Part shown: piece after piece, positions 46,501 to 58,270 of the stretch
Layout of the letters: every line of letters starts with the position of its first letter
Numbering within the stretch: the first letter of the stretch is position 1
Assembly: GCA_028023455.1 (NCBI GenBank)
Contig: JAQFVV010012418.1
Span: forward strand, 10,650,563-10,714,562
Direction: 5' to 3'
Length of the DNA: 64,000 nt
DNA from: Epiperipatus broadwayi
Taxonomy: Eukaryota; Onychophora; Udeonychophora; Euonychophora; Peripatidae
Translations under genes and position numbers: made by a program
Notes under the pieces: model-generated
What the model was told of the DNA's origin: nothing
The model's database searches: none
What the model saw: only the letters and a program-made list of their open reading frames with translations

Positions 46501-49373
46501 TTTAAAATTATGTTCATTTATTACTAATAAAGAATAATTAATATAAATCAGCAATATTATTAATAAGATCACATTCACCATATCTCCAACAAATTTCATC
46601 CAATATTCCTATGTCTATGTCCAGCCTTAAACAGTCCTCATAAGGCATGAATATTTCAATCTGATTATTTAACTATTTTATCTAATCTTTTTTTTCCTTC
46701 CCTAAAAATTATTTGAATCTGTCTATGATGTAGTTCTAGAAAGGAAACTTTATCATTGCACACATAATCTATTTATTATCTGTGCTTTATCTCAAGTAAA
46801 TGGTTTTAATCATTCCATTACATGGACTACCATCTTCATATTTATACTTGTATATAATTGTTTATATTGGATTTTAGACTATATCCACTTCTTCAGATAT
46901 ATGTCTCTAAAATGGTTGGACACCATCAGATTATATAGAAATGTGAAACTCTTATAATAAATTAAACCCTTGGCTGTGGACCTGAATAATGCATTAAAGA
47001 AAAGTATAGTTTTTTATAACATAAAATAACATTACCTGTTCCTTGAGCTGATTTAATTTCCAATACCCAATATACAATGTAAATGTTCATAGCCTAGCTA
47101 CGAACATTGATATTTTCAGATTAAGAATTAATTAATTACCATACAACTTCCCTTATCTTGATCATGGTCTTACTTTAACCAATACAATCAAAATTACAAT
47201 AAAGAATAAACAAAATATAATTAAATATTTATTTATATTAGATTATGATAACACCAATTTAATTTACAAATCAATCCTGCTATAGATTTGTTTAGCTCTC
47301 ACTTGCTAATTACATAATGCCAATTCTATTATTTATATTGAAACCCGATCATTGCATAGTTCTTGTCCTGAATATGTGGACAACTACTTATGTATCTTAT
47401 AAACACATCTTTGCATGTATGTATATATTACATGTCCTTAAATGATTTAATATTTAATGGAATATTATTTATTTTTATAATATAGTATGATATTGGCTTT
47501 TAATTTAAGCTGTTTATATTTATAAATTAGTATTATAAAATTAACTTAAACTATGATTAACTTTTAATTCAAACCACATTTATAATGATTATTAGGTATA
47601 AGTCTTTATGGTATTTCATATATTTCTTTCCTAAACATATTCTTTTAAAAAGCAATCAAGATAATCTCTTTCTTTAGAATAATCATTTAACTTCCCCCCT
47701 TTAATAACAATTTATAATAAGCAAAACAAATATATTTTTAAATTTACGAATCTATACAGACATACCTGCCACATTGCTAAAATGTACCTTTATGGAAGGT
47801 AAATTTTGGCACCCTCCCCCCATTCTATGAAGTAAAATTTATAAATTAAAATACATTTTTTCCAGTGCTTTCACATGAAAAATTTGAAAATATAGCTTTA
47901 GTTATTTAACATATTTAGTAAATACCATACATGAATTATTTATTTACTTCTATAAAATAAAAATAGAGAATAAAATACATAATAAACTAAAACATATTAT
48001 TAGACATGCCATGTCATCTTAATTAAAAATCCATTAAAATCTTTTAAAATAAATCAATTTACACGTAAAATAAAAATAATAGTAAAACATTGGACATCTC
48101 CCCTCCTCATCTCAGGCCAGCTCTGATATTTTATAAATAATTATATAATATATGTTACTTACAAGATTATTAAAAATATTGTGGTCATTCAGAATATGAT
48201 TCTTTGGAAACTCCATCCTTCATAGCAAGAAGCAAAGAGAGCTTAGTACCTGGCTTATCTCCATTATTCTTCTTAATCAATATTTAGATCAACTTTAACC
48301 ATCAGATTATTAAAATTCATTAAAAGTAGTTGTTGGTTTAAAAACCCATTGAAAATCTCTCATGCATACATTTATTCATGTTTTCTATTAATAATATTAT
48401 ATTCCTTTAATAATAATATATTTACACTAACACTACTACTTAATATTTTATCTGGTGTTATTCCACTATCAAAAACTATAATTTATTATATATATATAGT
48501 CTGATATTTTAAATTTTCTTACTTACATTGTTTATATTTTATTAGGAACACCAAACTAGATCAATTTAAATAACACAGCTGATATAACTCTTACATCTCA
48601 TTAACATCTTCTTGTTAAAAAGAAAGTTCTTTGTTTTCAAAATCTATTTGTTAATTTTAAATCAGAATCTCTTTGACACAAAATTTGTTTGCATTTTCTA
48701 TTAACAAAACTACTTTCAATATAGAGAAGGGAATAAACCTCCAGTTTATAAATATATTGACAATTTATTACAGTAAACATACTTTGATTTGTTTTCATTC
48801 AGTAATAAAAATTTCCCATGAAATTTGTTAAGAATTAAATAATTTAGCATGCAATAATATCTTCTTAACAGTCTTTTCTCCTTAGATTTAAACTGTAGTG
48901 GATTATGGATCAATTACAAGCTTTTAGCTAAAAACACATCCAAGAAAAAGCTGTTTAGAAAAATATGTAAAACAATAAACCATTTAAAAACAGATGGTAT
49001 CATATTATTAAAAATAGGAAAAGCTATTTAATAAAATGTGCAAAAAGATAATGTGATATAATAAAAAAGACAAGAATAACATTAGTAAAAAACTTTGGCA
49101 CAACACAGCATTGATCCTCCATCTCATATTGCAGATGCAGCTATTCTACTATTACTCCACCACTACTTCAAACTGCACAATTCACTAAAATTCTATAAAA
49201 TATTATTCATAAAGAGAATTTGATCATATGCAGAATTACTATAATTATGAGACAATATTTTTAAAGCAAGTCTTATATTTAATTATAAATATGCGACTTT
49301 TTTTGCATAAATTATTATTAATAATATGTTACTTTTTATATAAATTGGGTTATTTAAACAAAGGCTGCAGAAA
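46501..49373. other. A+T-rich intergenic DNA
   Basis: No supported gene. Weak inverted pair AATGTTC/GAACATT near 47080-47108. Confidence 0.5.
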
Positions 49374-49815
49374 GGAGTTTGCTATTAACTGAAAGGAGAC
49401 CCTTTGATTCCTCTTGGAGGCCTTAAAGGAACCAAGCAGGGCAAATTTCCTAATGTCCACTCCATACATTCTTGTCGTTGCAGCTGTTATTACTATGTGA
49501 TTATTCATATAGTATACGAACATGGATGGGCTGCTCACCAACACACATTAGCCAGTGTGGTAAGTTTATTGGCTTTTTACCTCTGAGTTTAAGATCAAGA
49601 AACACCATGGTCTTTCTTCTCAGTGCCTGATAAGGCAGAATAAATGTTTGTGTAAATGATAAATATTTTTCCAATACATATATACAATTATGACAGACAA
49701 AAATAAAGCATGGCCCTTATTCCCAGGAGGCTGTAAAGTCACCAACCAAGGCAGCGGTTAGTGGCTGAAGGCAGAGGGTGCTAAGAATCCCCTGATTGCA
49801 AACCCAGGCTGCCAT
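49374..49815 (+). other. Probable 5' untranslated leader / promoter region of the RTE element
   Basis: Composition changes sharply to a balanced mix near 49374 and stays so to the coding start. It includes GGAGGCTGTAAAGTCACC and GGCAGCGGTTAGTGGCTGAAG just before the ORF, phrases I associate with RTE-family leaders in invertebrates. A short A+T-rich interruption lies at about 49630-49700. Internal promoter elements are expected but cannot be pinpointed. Confidence 0.5.
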
Positions 49816-52647
49816 TTGATGATGACTTTTTATTTAGGTACTTACAACTGCAGATCACTTTCAAGTGAAGGAAGATTGCAAGAATTAGAAGAAGAACTGT
49901 CTTATATTAAATGGGACATTATTGGACTTTGTAAATTTAGAAGAAAAGGAGAAGAAACAATTGATTTAAAAAGTGGACATATACTCTATTATAAAGGCAC
50001 ACATATTGGAAATACAAGTGGAGTAGGATTCATTATAAATAAAAAGTGGAAGAACAATATTGTGGAGATTGATGGTGTATCAGACAGAGTGGCAAGATTA
50101 GTTATACAACTTAATAGCAGATACCAAATGCAGATAATTCAGGTTTATGCCCCAACAAGTTCTCATAGTGATGAAGTAGTAGAAGATTTTTATATGGATG
50201 TACAAAAGGCTTTTGATCAGAGTAAACAACATTTTAAAATTGTTATGGGAGACTTTAATGCTAGAATTGGTAGACAAATGAAAGATGAAATTGCTGTAGG
50301 TAATTTTGGTTATGGTAATAGAAATGAGAGAGGACATAGACTTGTGGAGTTTGCAGAAAAAGAAAAACTTTATATTATGAATTCATTTTTTGAGAAAAAT
50401 GTTAAAAGGAAATGGACATGGAAGCATCCAAATGAAGGTACAGCAGAATTGGATTATATTTTGACTAACAGAAAATACATATTTCAAGATTGTAATGTTC
50501 TTAATAAATTTAACACAGGAAGTGATCATCGATTAGTAAGGTGTAAGTTACGTGTTAATGTAAAACTAGAAAGACAAAAATTATTAAGAAAAACAATATT
50601 TACAGTTGATATTCCTAATCTTCAGAAACATTCTAATGAATTTAAATTAGAACTTACAAATAGGTTTCAAGTGTTAGGAGATTTTGAATATGATACAGAT
50701 TTGAATGAAATTAATATGAAAATAACTGATACACTTTTAAAAACTGCAACAAACATAGCTGGTAGAAAAAAGCAGCAATTGACTAATAAAATTTCTACTG
50801 AGACTAGAGAATTTATGAAGAAAAGAAGGAATATGAAGATATACAAAAATGATGTATTAAAAAGAATTGAATATCTCGAATTTTGTAAAATGGTACGGAA
50901 AAGAGTTGAAAATGATATAAGAAAGTATAACTGTGAAATAGCAAGGAAAGCTGTAGAAGAAAATAAAAGTCTCAAAAATGTTAAACAACATTTTGGTATT
51001 GGTAGGAAATTTATATCTGCAATAAGAAAAAAAGATGGAATTATTATTAAAAAGAGAGATGACATCATGAAATTGGTAGAAGATTTTTATCAAGAATTAT
51101 ATAGTAATAAAGAACAAGTACCTCCTATATCTATTACATCTTCTGATTTGCCCAGAATTTTAAATGAAGAAGTGAGACATGCAATTAACTGTATGAAGAA
51201 AGGAAAGGCTCCAGGAAATGATGGAATTATAATTGATATATTAAAAGAAGCAGGTGAAGAAATAGAAACAATTTTAGCAAAGTTATATACCAAATGTCTA
51301 AATGATAAAGATGTACCGGAAGATTGGAAGAATGCAGTAATAATATTAATATTTAAAAAAAGTGATAAAGAAGATATTAGAAATTACAGACCTATCAGCC
51401 TTTTATCAGTTTTATATAAAATTTTTACCAAGATAATTACAACTCGTCTACAGAGAACTTTGGATTTCCACCAACCAAGAGAACAAGCTGGATTTAAAAG
51501 TGGTTTTAGTACAATAGATCATATCCAGCTATTGAGAGAAGTCATAGAAAGGACAAACGAATATGAGTTGTCTTTATGTTTTGGATTTGTAGATTATGAA
51601 AAGGCATTTGATTCTATACACATTTCTTCAGTGATTAAAGCATTGGATCATCAAGGTATAGATCCAGGATATTGTCATATTTTAAAGAATATTTATAAAA
51701 ATGCAACAGCAACAATTAGATTACATAATGATACTGGAAAAATCAACATTGAGAAAGGTGTAAGACAAGGTGATTCCATATCTCCAAAACTCTTTACAGC
51801 AGTGCTGCAAGAAGTATTTTGTGGATTAAAATGGGAAACTAAAGGAGTGAAAGTAAATGGAGAGTATTTAAGTCATTTAGATTTCGCAGATGATGTAGTT
51901 GTTTTTGCAAATAATGCTTCTGAGCTGCAGGAAATGTTGCAGGAGTTAGCAGATGAAAGTAGAAAAGTAGGACTAAAGATAAATGTTAAAAAGACTAAAG
52001 TAATGTTTAATCGATTTGCTCAAAATATGAAAATAAAGATTGATTATGAAGAATTAGAAGAAGTTAACAGTTACAAATACCTTGGTCAGATTATTAATAC
52101 AGATGGAAACATAATGGAGGAAATTAATCATAGAATTAAACTTGGTTGGAGTGCTTTTGGTAGAAATAACTTGATACTAAAAGGAAATATGCCTATGTGT
52201 TTGAAAAGGATGGTTTTTAACAAATGTGTTTTACCAGTTCTTACTTATGGATCTGAGACTTGGACACTTAATAGAAGAGCAATACAGAGACTTCAGACCA
52301 CTCAAAGGAGTATGGAGAGATGTATGTTGGGAGTAACAAGAAGAGATTGAAAATGCAATGTATGGGTAAGAGAACAAACAGGTGTTACTGACCTTATTGA
52401 AAAAATTAAAAGATTGAAATGGAGTTGGGCTGGACATATTGCTAGAAGAGATGATAATAGATGGACAATTGAAATTTTAAACTGGATTCCAAGAGATTGT
52501 AAAAGACCCAGAAAGAGACCACATGTGAGATGGATGGATGAAATAAGAAAATGTGCAGGGGTGTTGTGGACAAGAGAAGCTAAAGATCGGAGAAGATGGA
52601 TTGAAATTGGAGAGACCTTCATCCTGCAGTGGATTGATAATGGTTGA
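49816..52647 (+). pseudogene. RTE APE-endonuclease/reverse transcriptase with one in-frame stop
   Basis: Open for 844 codons, TGA at 52348-52350, then 98 more codons in the same frame to TGA 52645-52647. The total of about 943 is typical for RTE. Three ATGs in a row start it (49816). Endonuclease landmarks: TYNCRS (Asn11), GLCKF (residues 37-41), VYAPT (110-114), GDFNAR (145-150), SDHR (236-239). Residue 40 is Lys (AAA, 49933-49935) where the family has catalytic Glu (GLCET). RT: GKAPGNDGI, NYRPISLL, AGFKSGFSTIDHI, VDYEKAFDSI, RQGDSISP and FADD (690-693, 51883-51894), all intact. The C-terminal GHIARRDDNRW...IPRD..RPRKRPHVRW follows the stop. In the family, the enzyme nicks target DNA and copies its RNA there. 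Confidence 0.93.
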
Positions 52648-52672
52648 TGATGATGATGATTATGATGATGAT
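52646..52672 (+). repeat. (GAT)n-type 3' tail of the RTE element
   Basis: GATGATGATGATGATTATG then ATGATGATT directly after the ORF. Short tandem tails instead of poly-A are a hallmark of RTE elements. The decayed copy at 3.5 kb has a similar tail. Confidence 0.85.
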
Positions 52673-52689
52673 TTAAACAAAAAAGATTG

Positions 52690-53140
52690 GGAAATCTAAA
52701 TATTTTCATTTACATATAAATTTTATTGATTATAATGATGAAAAGGCATTTGTTTTTTCTGTTTTGTTCATTGGTAGAGTATATATGAAATATATTTAAA
52801 TAACAATTATTTACAATCATAATGTGTATCTATGAATAAAGAGATTCTAAAATCTAAACATTTATATGTATGTTTTATTAATTATTATGACAAAATGGCA
52901 TTGGCCTTTTCAGTTTACCTTAATGATAATAGTATATATAGAGTATATTTTGAGCTCATGCCTAGAAATTCAAGATTTAGGTAATTGTCACAAATAAGTT
53001 TATGTCAAGAAGTACTTCTCTTATATTTAAATAAAAAATATTTATACTCAACATATTTCTAGCAATGAAATGATTAAAAAATATAAACATTTTTATTTAC
53101 GTATAAATTTTATTTATTATCTTGGTGTATTGGCACTTCA
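52690..53140. repeat. Degenerate repeat, three units, related to 61508-61575
   Basis: Units near 52697, 52853 and 53082 share (T/A)AAAYATTTT.ATTTACRTATAAATTTTATT followed about 20 bp later by GGCATT or GGCACT. A similar phrase ending ATTGGCACTAGTCATGAAG occurs near 61508-61568, parallel to ATTGGCACTTCAGTGATGAAG at 53130-53150. This suggests a dispersed family. Confidence 0.45.
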
Positions 53141-53150
53141 GTGATGAAGC

Positions 53151-53896
53151 ACATTTGTGCCCTGCATAACCTGTACACTTGCACACTGTGGCCATGTATA
53201 CAGAATAAATAAGTTGTTATCGATCAAACAATCTAAAAGTGCACATAATATTTTAACAGTAAATAATTTACAATTCCAAAACACAATAATATAACTATTT
53301 AAAATTGATATATATATATACACACACACACATGAACAACAATGTCTTTTCAAATGAGTCTTAACTTTCTTTTCTTTCCTTTGAAAGTTCTGAAGATTAA
53401 TAGTAATATACTTAGAGTCTAGGCTGTGTAAATTAATTTAAACACAGATTTTGAAATATAAAAGCTGAATTTTAATTAAACTTTAAATATGCATATTATT
53501 AATACTTTTACCTACATTTTTCTTTTGTTCTCTTTGGAAAGTAAGACAAGTGATAAACGATATTTGAATTCAATTCTTGATTTAATACAACAAATTTATT
53601 TCCTCGATTAACAATATATAATTTTGCTTTTGTTTTAATAAGTACTGTTTGTCATAATGAAATGCACATTTTCTTATCTCGAATACATTTTAAATCAATG
53701 GAGACACAGAGTGTGATATTTGCTTCTTTACATTGACATCCTTAACTTAGACAGTTTTTATATGTGAATAAAAGAAAACGTTTTTATTTTCACAGTTCTA
53801 CAAAAATGATCACCACTAGTGTGACAGCTAGCACATAAAAGAGAGAGAGAATTTTTATTTCTATGTAGTTCTTTAAAAACTTAGATAATTAAATTC
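53151..53896. other. A+T-rich intergenic DNA
   Basis: No gene recognised. Contains a small TA/CA microsatellite at 53310-53332. Confidence 0.5.
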
Positions 53897-54370
53897 GCTG
53901 AAACACACAGGTTTATTATATACCTGTGTCTATATATGTAATATATAGGGTATATGAGCACAGACTTTCACACGACCCACCACTCTCCACACTATCTCAT
54001 AACACTGATACCCTTGAACACACATATGTTGAAAAGATAAATAATCACCAATATAAGTATTTCATGCTAAACCAGCAATCATCAGTTGGTCCAGATTACC
54101 ATCTCTACACATATATGCTATAAATGCTCAGATATATATTAAGATATCCAATTCTCATACTTTTGGACATGCTTCAATCTACTACACACTCTAACTCTTC
54201 AAATGTCCATCCAATTGAAAATCTGATGATGGAATGTTCAAAGGCCACCCTGAGGCCAAGATTCTTGTCATACCCATGTTGAACTAAGGTCAATGTAACC
54301 CCTCATGTACAGGACATAATCCATTTAATACATAAACAAGGGATGGGCAGACATCTCTACTATGTAATAA
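53897..54370 (+). repeat. 54-kb repeat family, full unit 1
   Basis: Starts GCTGAAACACACAGGTTTAT, contains AGGGTATATGAGCACAGACT, GACCCACCACTCTCCACACT, CATAACACTGATACCCTTGA, CATGCTAAACCAGCAATCAT and GGTCCAGATTACCATC. It continues into a less A+T-rich 54150-54370 part. The next copy starts 474 bp later, so the unit is likely about 474 bp long. Confidence 0.85.
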
Positions 54371-54527
54371 CTGAAACATGCAGGCTTATTATATACCCGT
54401 ATCTATATATGTAATATATAGGGTATATGAGCACAGACTTTCACACGACCCACCACTCTCCACACTATCTCATAACACTGATACACTTGAACACATATAT
54501 GTTGAAAAGATAAAAAAACACCAATAT
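54371..54527 (+). repeat. 54-kb repeat family, truncated unit 2
   Basis: Repeats the first ~155 bp of unit 1 with high identity and breaks off after CACCAATAT, where an inverted partial copy begins. Confidence 0.88.
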
Positions 54528-54529
54528 CT

Positions 54530-54747
54530 GAGCATTTATAGCATATATGTGTAGAGATGGTAATCTGGACCATCTGATGATTGCTGGTTTAGCATGATAT
54601 ATATATATATACCAATATATATATATTAATATATATATATATATATATTTGGTGATTAATTATTTATTCAACATATATGTGTTCAAATGTATCAGTGTTA
54701 TGAAATAGTGTGGAGAGTGGTGGGTCTGTGCTCATATACCCTATAAT
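54530..54747 (-). repeat. 54-kb repeat family, inverted unit 3
   Basis: Its reverse complement reads GCTGAATTTAATTATAGGGT, GTATATGAGCACAGACCCAC, then the rest of unit 1 through CATGCTAAACCAGCAATCAT to GCTCAG, with a TA-rich expansion (54598-54640) in the middle. Units 2 and 3 are head-to-head around a junction at about 54528 and can fold back. Confidence 0.85.
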
Positions 54748-56332
54748 TAAATTCAGCAATTAGATTTTATATTAATTTCAATTACATATGAAAAAATTCC
54801 AACCTTTTTTTTGTGATAATTGAAAACCTGTAAACCCCATAGTTACATGTAGTATCAGTAGATAAAAAATATTTTGGTTGTTGTTTATACAACAAAATTC
54901 CAATTTTATTTAAAATAAGAGGATTCTTGTTTAATTATAGAATATAAAAATAAAATTTAAATTTTTCTCAAATTATAGACTTTAGTTTAAATTATTTGAT
55001 TACTTTTCAGACATTATTTATTAAACTAAATATTCATTAAATATGTTGTTTATGAAACATTATTTATTCCCTTCTTAAATTTTTTTATATTGAGGTAATA
55101 TGTTTACTAAAGAATCTGTACACCTATTTGAACAAATATACTTAAATGATTCTATTCATTTTTCTTTTATAGTGAATAGCAGCTTAATCTATTTCTGTGA
55201 TAAACTCACTTCAACTCTGTGCTCCTGTAGTCTTTACCATTTATCTTCATTATTATCCTAGCTTTACTAATCATCTATTTCTATCAATTTTTTCTATTAC
55301 CTTCTTATTTCCTCATATATAAAAACAAGTGCAATGAAATATTTCGTTTCAATAATCTATCAGTTTTCATCTCAAATTTATTCTTTTTTACATATTCTGT
55401 ACACAAATTGAATAAGTAAAATGTTGTTTTGTCTAATTTTTGTCTTAGTATGTTTAAATGTAATTTCAAATCCCATACACAGATCGCTTAAAGGAAATAT
55501 AAAATGTTATGGAATGATTATTTTCATAAAAATAATCATAATTTAGTATTATTAATAAAATCCAAAGCTTGATTGTAATTATTACTTAACATGGAGACTC
55601 CTTTTTGATAATTCAACATATTACAATTTCACAGAATCCATAAGAAACAATGACTTTTGTTCATCAACCTATACTGAAAACAGCTGATAAATATCATGAA
55701 AGTTTTATAACAAAAAAATCCAGGCAATTAGTAGATTAGCAAGTTCTAATTTGAATTTATTGAAAGTTAGAAATATTGACTGTTAATAATGTCATTGTTA
55801 ATAGTTTTCAACACTCTAGTGTTGCATAAGCATTTCACTAATTGATGATCATTACCCATGTTAAATTTATTAAACACCTTATAGTCTTGAAATATATATT
55901 TTCTGTTAGTCAAAATATTTGGATATTTTTATATACATTTATGTTTATAATTTTTCTCAGAGAAATAAATCATAATATACAGTTTTTCTTTTTCTTTTTT
56001 TTTTTACAAATTCAATAAGTCTGATTTTAATCACATTCCTGCCACCATAAACTAATTTATCCACATCATTTACATCGTTCACTTGTTTCCAATCTCAGCA
56101 CTATCACATTTAAAATTTTACTTAGCCTAATCAAAAGCATTTTGTACATGTAAATAAATTTATTTATTCCTTCATCAGAATGAAAATTGGAACATATGTC
56201 TGAATGATCTGTATTTGATATATTCCATTAAGTTAAATAAATAATCTTGCTACTTTGACATATATGAAATTTTTTTATCATCTCCTCATATACATTTTAA
56301 TGCAATTTTTATATAATTCCTTTTTTATTTTT
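54748..56332. other. A+T-rich intergenic DNA
   Basis: No supported gene or element. Confidence 0.5.
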
Positions 56333-56375
56333 CTTACAGTTTTGACTGTCCTGCAGACTTCATCAGAGCTACAAC
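56333..56375 (-). ncRNA. Decayed hammerhead ribozyme-like motif, inverted relative to PLE-3
   Basis: On the minus strand: CUGAUGA (56366-56360, exact core consensus), then A, then GUCUG-CAGGA-CAGUC, which pairs as helix II with one U-U mismatch. AAAAC follows where GAAAC is expected, then UGU. Only G12 of the GAAA core is changed, compatible with CpG decay. PLE terminal repeats are known to carry such ribozymes, and PLE-1 shows that an inverted repeat copy can sit 5' of the body, as here relative to PLE-3. Confidence 0.5.
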
Positions 56376-57323
56376 ATTTAAACATATAACCATATAACCA
56401 TTATTTTATATACATATTAATATACATATTTTATATTACCATTCATAATCATATTTAACTTTAACTTTATAGCTTTGATTCTCTTATTTTTTAGTTGTAT
56501 TTTCTTAATATTTATTTATTTATTTTTACTTTCATTTTATTCTTATTTTTTATTTTTTTCTATTTTATCTATCATTCCACATTTATTCTTTAATGTATCA
56601 CTATAACCTTTCAATTTTATTTTTTATATATATTTATTACCTAATATCTTTTAGTATCTTCTATTATTTTAAATATTTATTCCTTTATTAATAATTCTTA
56701 TTTTATTACTCTTATCTTGATTTTTATTTTCCTATTCTCATTTTTGTTATTTTTTCATTTTACTTACCTCTCTATAATGTTCACTAACCTCTTTTTCATA
56801 TACCTTCTTCTATTATCAGTTTTTTTTAACTTTTTGTCCTATTATTTAAACCTTTTATTTATTTTAAAAACTTTTTATATATTTTCTTATTTACACAAAC
56901 ATAAAAATAAAAAGATCAGTCAAGCTGAATATAGTAGAATTTATCTATCTGCCACTTCACAACCATGGATGTTTGCAAATGCTACAAATGCACAAACAAG
57001 GAACTCCATTAAGATTAATGCTTGACCTTGGAGGTGTACATTATGCAAAGACAGCAAAATTAATAAACTCATGGCTAATAAATTTAGTAGGATTTGGTAA
57101 ATAAACAATAAAATCTTTTTTTGAGTTTGTTGACTTAATTAAAGATTCAACCATTATTGACAGATTTAAAATAGTAGCCATGGATATATCTGAGCTCTAT
57201 GGATCAATAAACAGAAGAGGATCAATTAGAATAATCAAAGAAGAACTCCAGAATAATCACAATTCAAAACAAAAGATTGAATTTATCATAGACTTTATGA
57301 AATAGTTAGATGATAACATACTC

Positions 57324-57455
57324 ATGACTTTTGAGAACAAATGGTATAAAATGAATAATGGATGGCCTATGGGACTGCTGATAAGTGGCATTGCTTTTGG
57401 TATTGTAATTAGTTATTTTGAAAAATGGATTATACCGAAATGTATATATTTAGGA
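57324..57455 (+). pseudogene. PLE-3 RT motif B fragment
   Basis: Open segment with FENKWYKMNNGWPMGLLISG, then IAFGIVISYFEKWI. The family pattern is [FY]K...G..MGSPLSP..A..[FYM].E, so the Gly/Met anchor is recognisable, while SP has changed. From about 57456 the frame runs into the insertion and is no longer PLE sequence. Confidence 0.65.
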
Positions 57456-57725
57456 AAATTTTTTTTTTTTTCCCCCACCCAAACCAAAATGAACATAAAA
57501 AATAAATATAAAGAAAACAAAAAACAAACATATAATTATACAAATAAGAAAGAAATAAAAATAAATAATTAACTATATTTATAAAATAAAAAAGATCACA
57601 AGAATGATTATAATAAAAGAAAAAAAGTAAAACAATAAAAAATAGAGGGGAACCCCCACCCAAATCAAAAACCCCAAAACCCCAAAAAATAAGAGGGGCG
57701 GCCTCTTTTTTATTCTGAAATTATC
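57456..57725. repeat. Low-complexity insertion inside PLE-3
   Basis: Begins with a T-run and CCCCCACCC and ends with GAACCCCCACCC, AAAACCCCAAAACCCC and GAGGGGCGGCCTC. The C-rich blocks flank A-rich, Lys/Asn-coding-like sequence. It separates RT motif B from the endonuclease part, replacing the expected RYxDD region. Source unknown. Confidence 0.6.
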
Positions 57726-58036
57726 ATTTGTGCAAATACAAAGAATAAAGAAGAAGTAATAACAACCAGTATGTTAATATTCTAATAAACGTTGGTTATG
57801 ATTACATAACCACCAATAAAAGAATCAGAATATTCTATAAACATATAAACAAACCAAACAAAGATAAGAAACAACATATATGTCAGCCATACATACCTAG
57901 TGTCACAAGAGAATTAATCAAGAAATTACATGGTGAATTTAAAGTAGGTTTTCAAATCCATCCCAACTCCAATAGAATTATTAACAATTCCAAGGACAAG
58001 ATAGACCTACAAACAACACCACATGTAGTATATAGG

Positions 58037-58270
58037 ATGACATGCCCTCAGGAAAACTGTGGAGCTGTATACTATGTCGAAACTAGGGCCACAATAATGA
58101 ACAGAATTGCTCAACACAAATATTTGTACAAAAAGGTGTTGAGCAAGAATGAAGGTAGCTCAGTGTTCATGGACAACCAGAAGATGAATAATCATGAATT
58201 TGAACCTGAAAATGCTATAATAATTTTTACCGAAAGGAATGATATCAAGAAGAAAATTAAGGAGGCATAG
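58037..58270 (+). pseudogene. PLE-3 GIY-YIG endonuclease fragment
   Basis: Open segment starting inside the nuclease: MTCPQENCGAVYYVETRATI, then MNRIAQHK, HEFEPENAIIIFTERND and IKKKIKEA. The pattern matches [IV]Y.[IM].C....C...Y.[GV]ET.R....RI..H, with Val-Glu-Thr where Gly-Glu-Thr is usual, so a key YIG Gly appears lost or deleted. After the stop at 58268-58270 the reading continues with DIDAINRKDTCFSISKRW, the expected family C-terminus. Confidence 0.7.

Larger units (their letters stand above)
49374..52672 (+). mobile_element. Near-complete RTE-clade LINE
   Basis: Consists of a non-A+T-rich leader (about 49374-49815), one long APE-RT coding region and a (GAT)n-type tail (52646-52672) that begins inside the stop codon. 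RTE elements normally have a single ORF, a minimal 3' UTR and a short tandem tail, so the element looks nearly full-length. It is the least decayed retroelement in the window, with only one nonsense codon. Exact ends and target duplication were not resolved. Confidence 0.85.

Noticed and set aside
49374-49815. HDV-like ribozyme at the start of the RTE element
   Set aside because: Some non-LTR elements carry one, but I could not assemble the double-pseudoknot pairings from this leader by eye.
50667-51068. Minus-strand ORFs opposite the RTE coding region
   Set aside because: Shadow frames of the long plus-strand RTE ORF; no independent motif.
54223-54240. CTGATGATGG near 54223 as another hammerhead core
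   Set aside because: No GAAAC-type second core or pairing helix II follows at the required distance.
54598-54640. TA-rich palindrome as a separate element
   Set aside because: It is a TA microsatellite expansion inside the inverted copy of the 54-kb repeat and is self-complementary by composition.
56717-57025. 102-codon hydrophobic ORF (Phe/Leu/Tyr-rich) that could look like a membrane protein
   Set aside because: It is a T-rich strand read in frame. Its last part overlaps the PLE-3 finger region in a different frame, and there is no family motif.
57670-57700. CCCCAAAACCCC-like sequence resembling ciliate telomere repeats
   Set aside because: Only two imperfect units, inside a low-complexity insertion in a PLE relic. 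Animals do not use this repeat, so it is best read as simple sequence.
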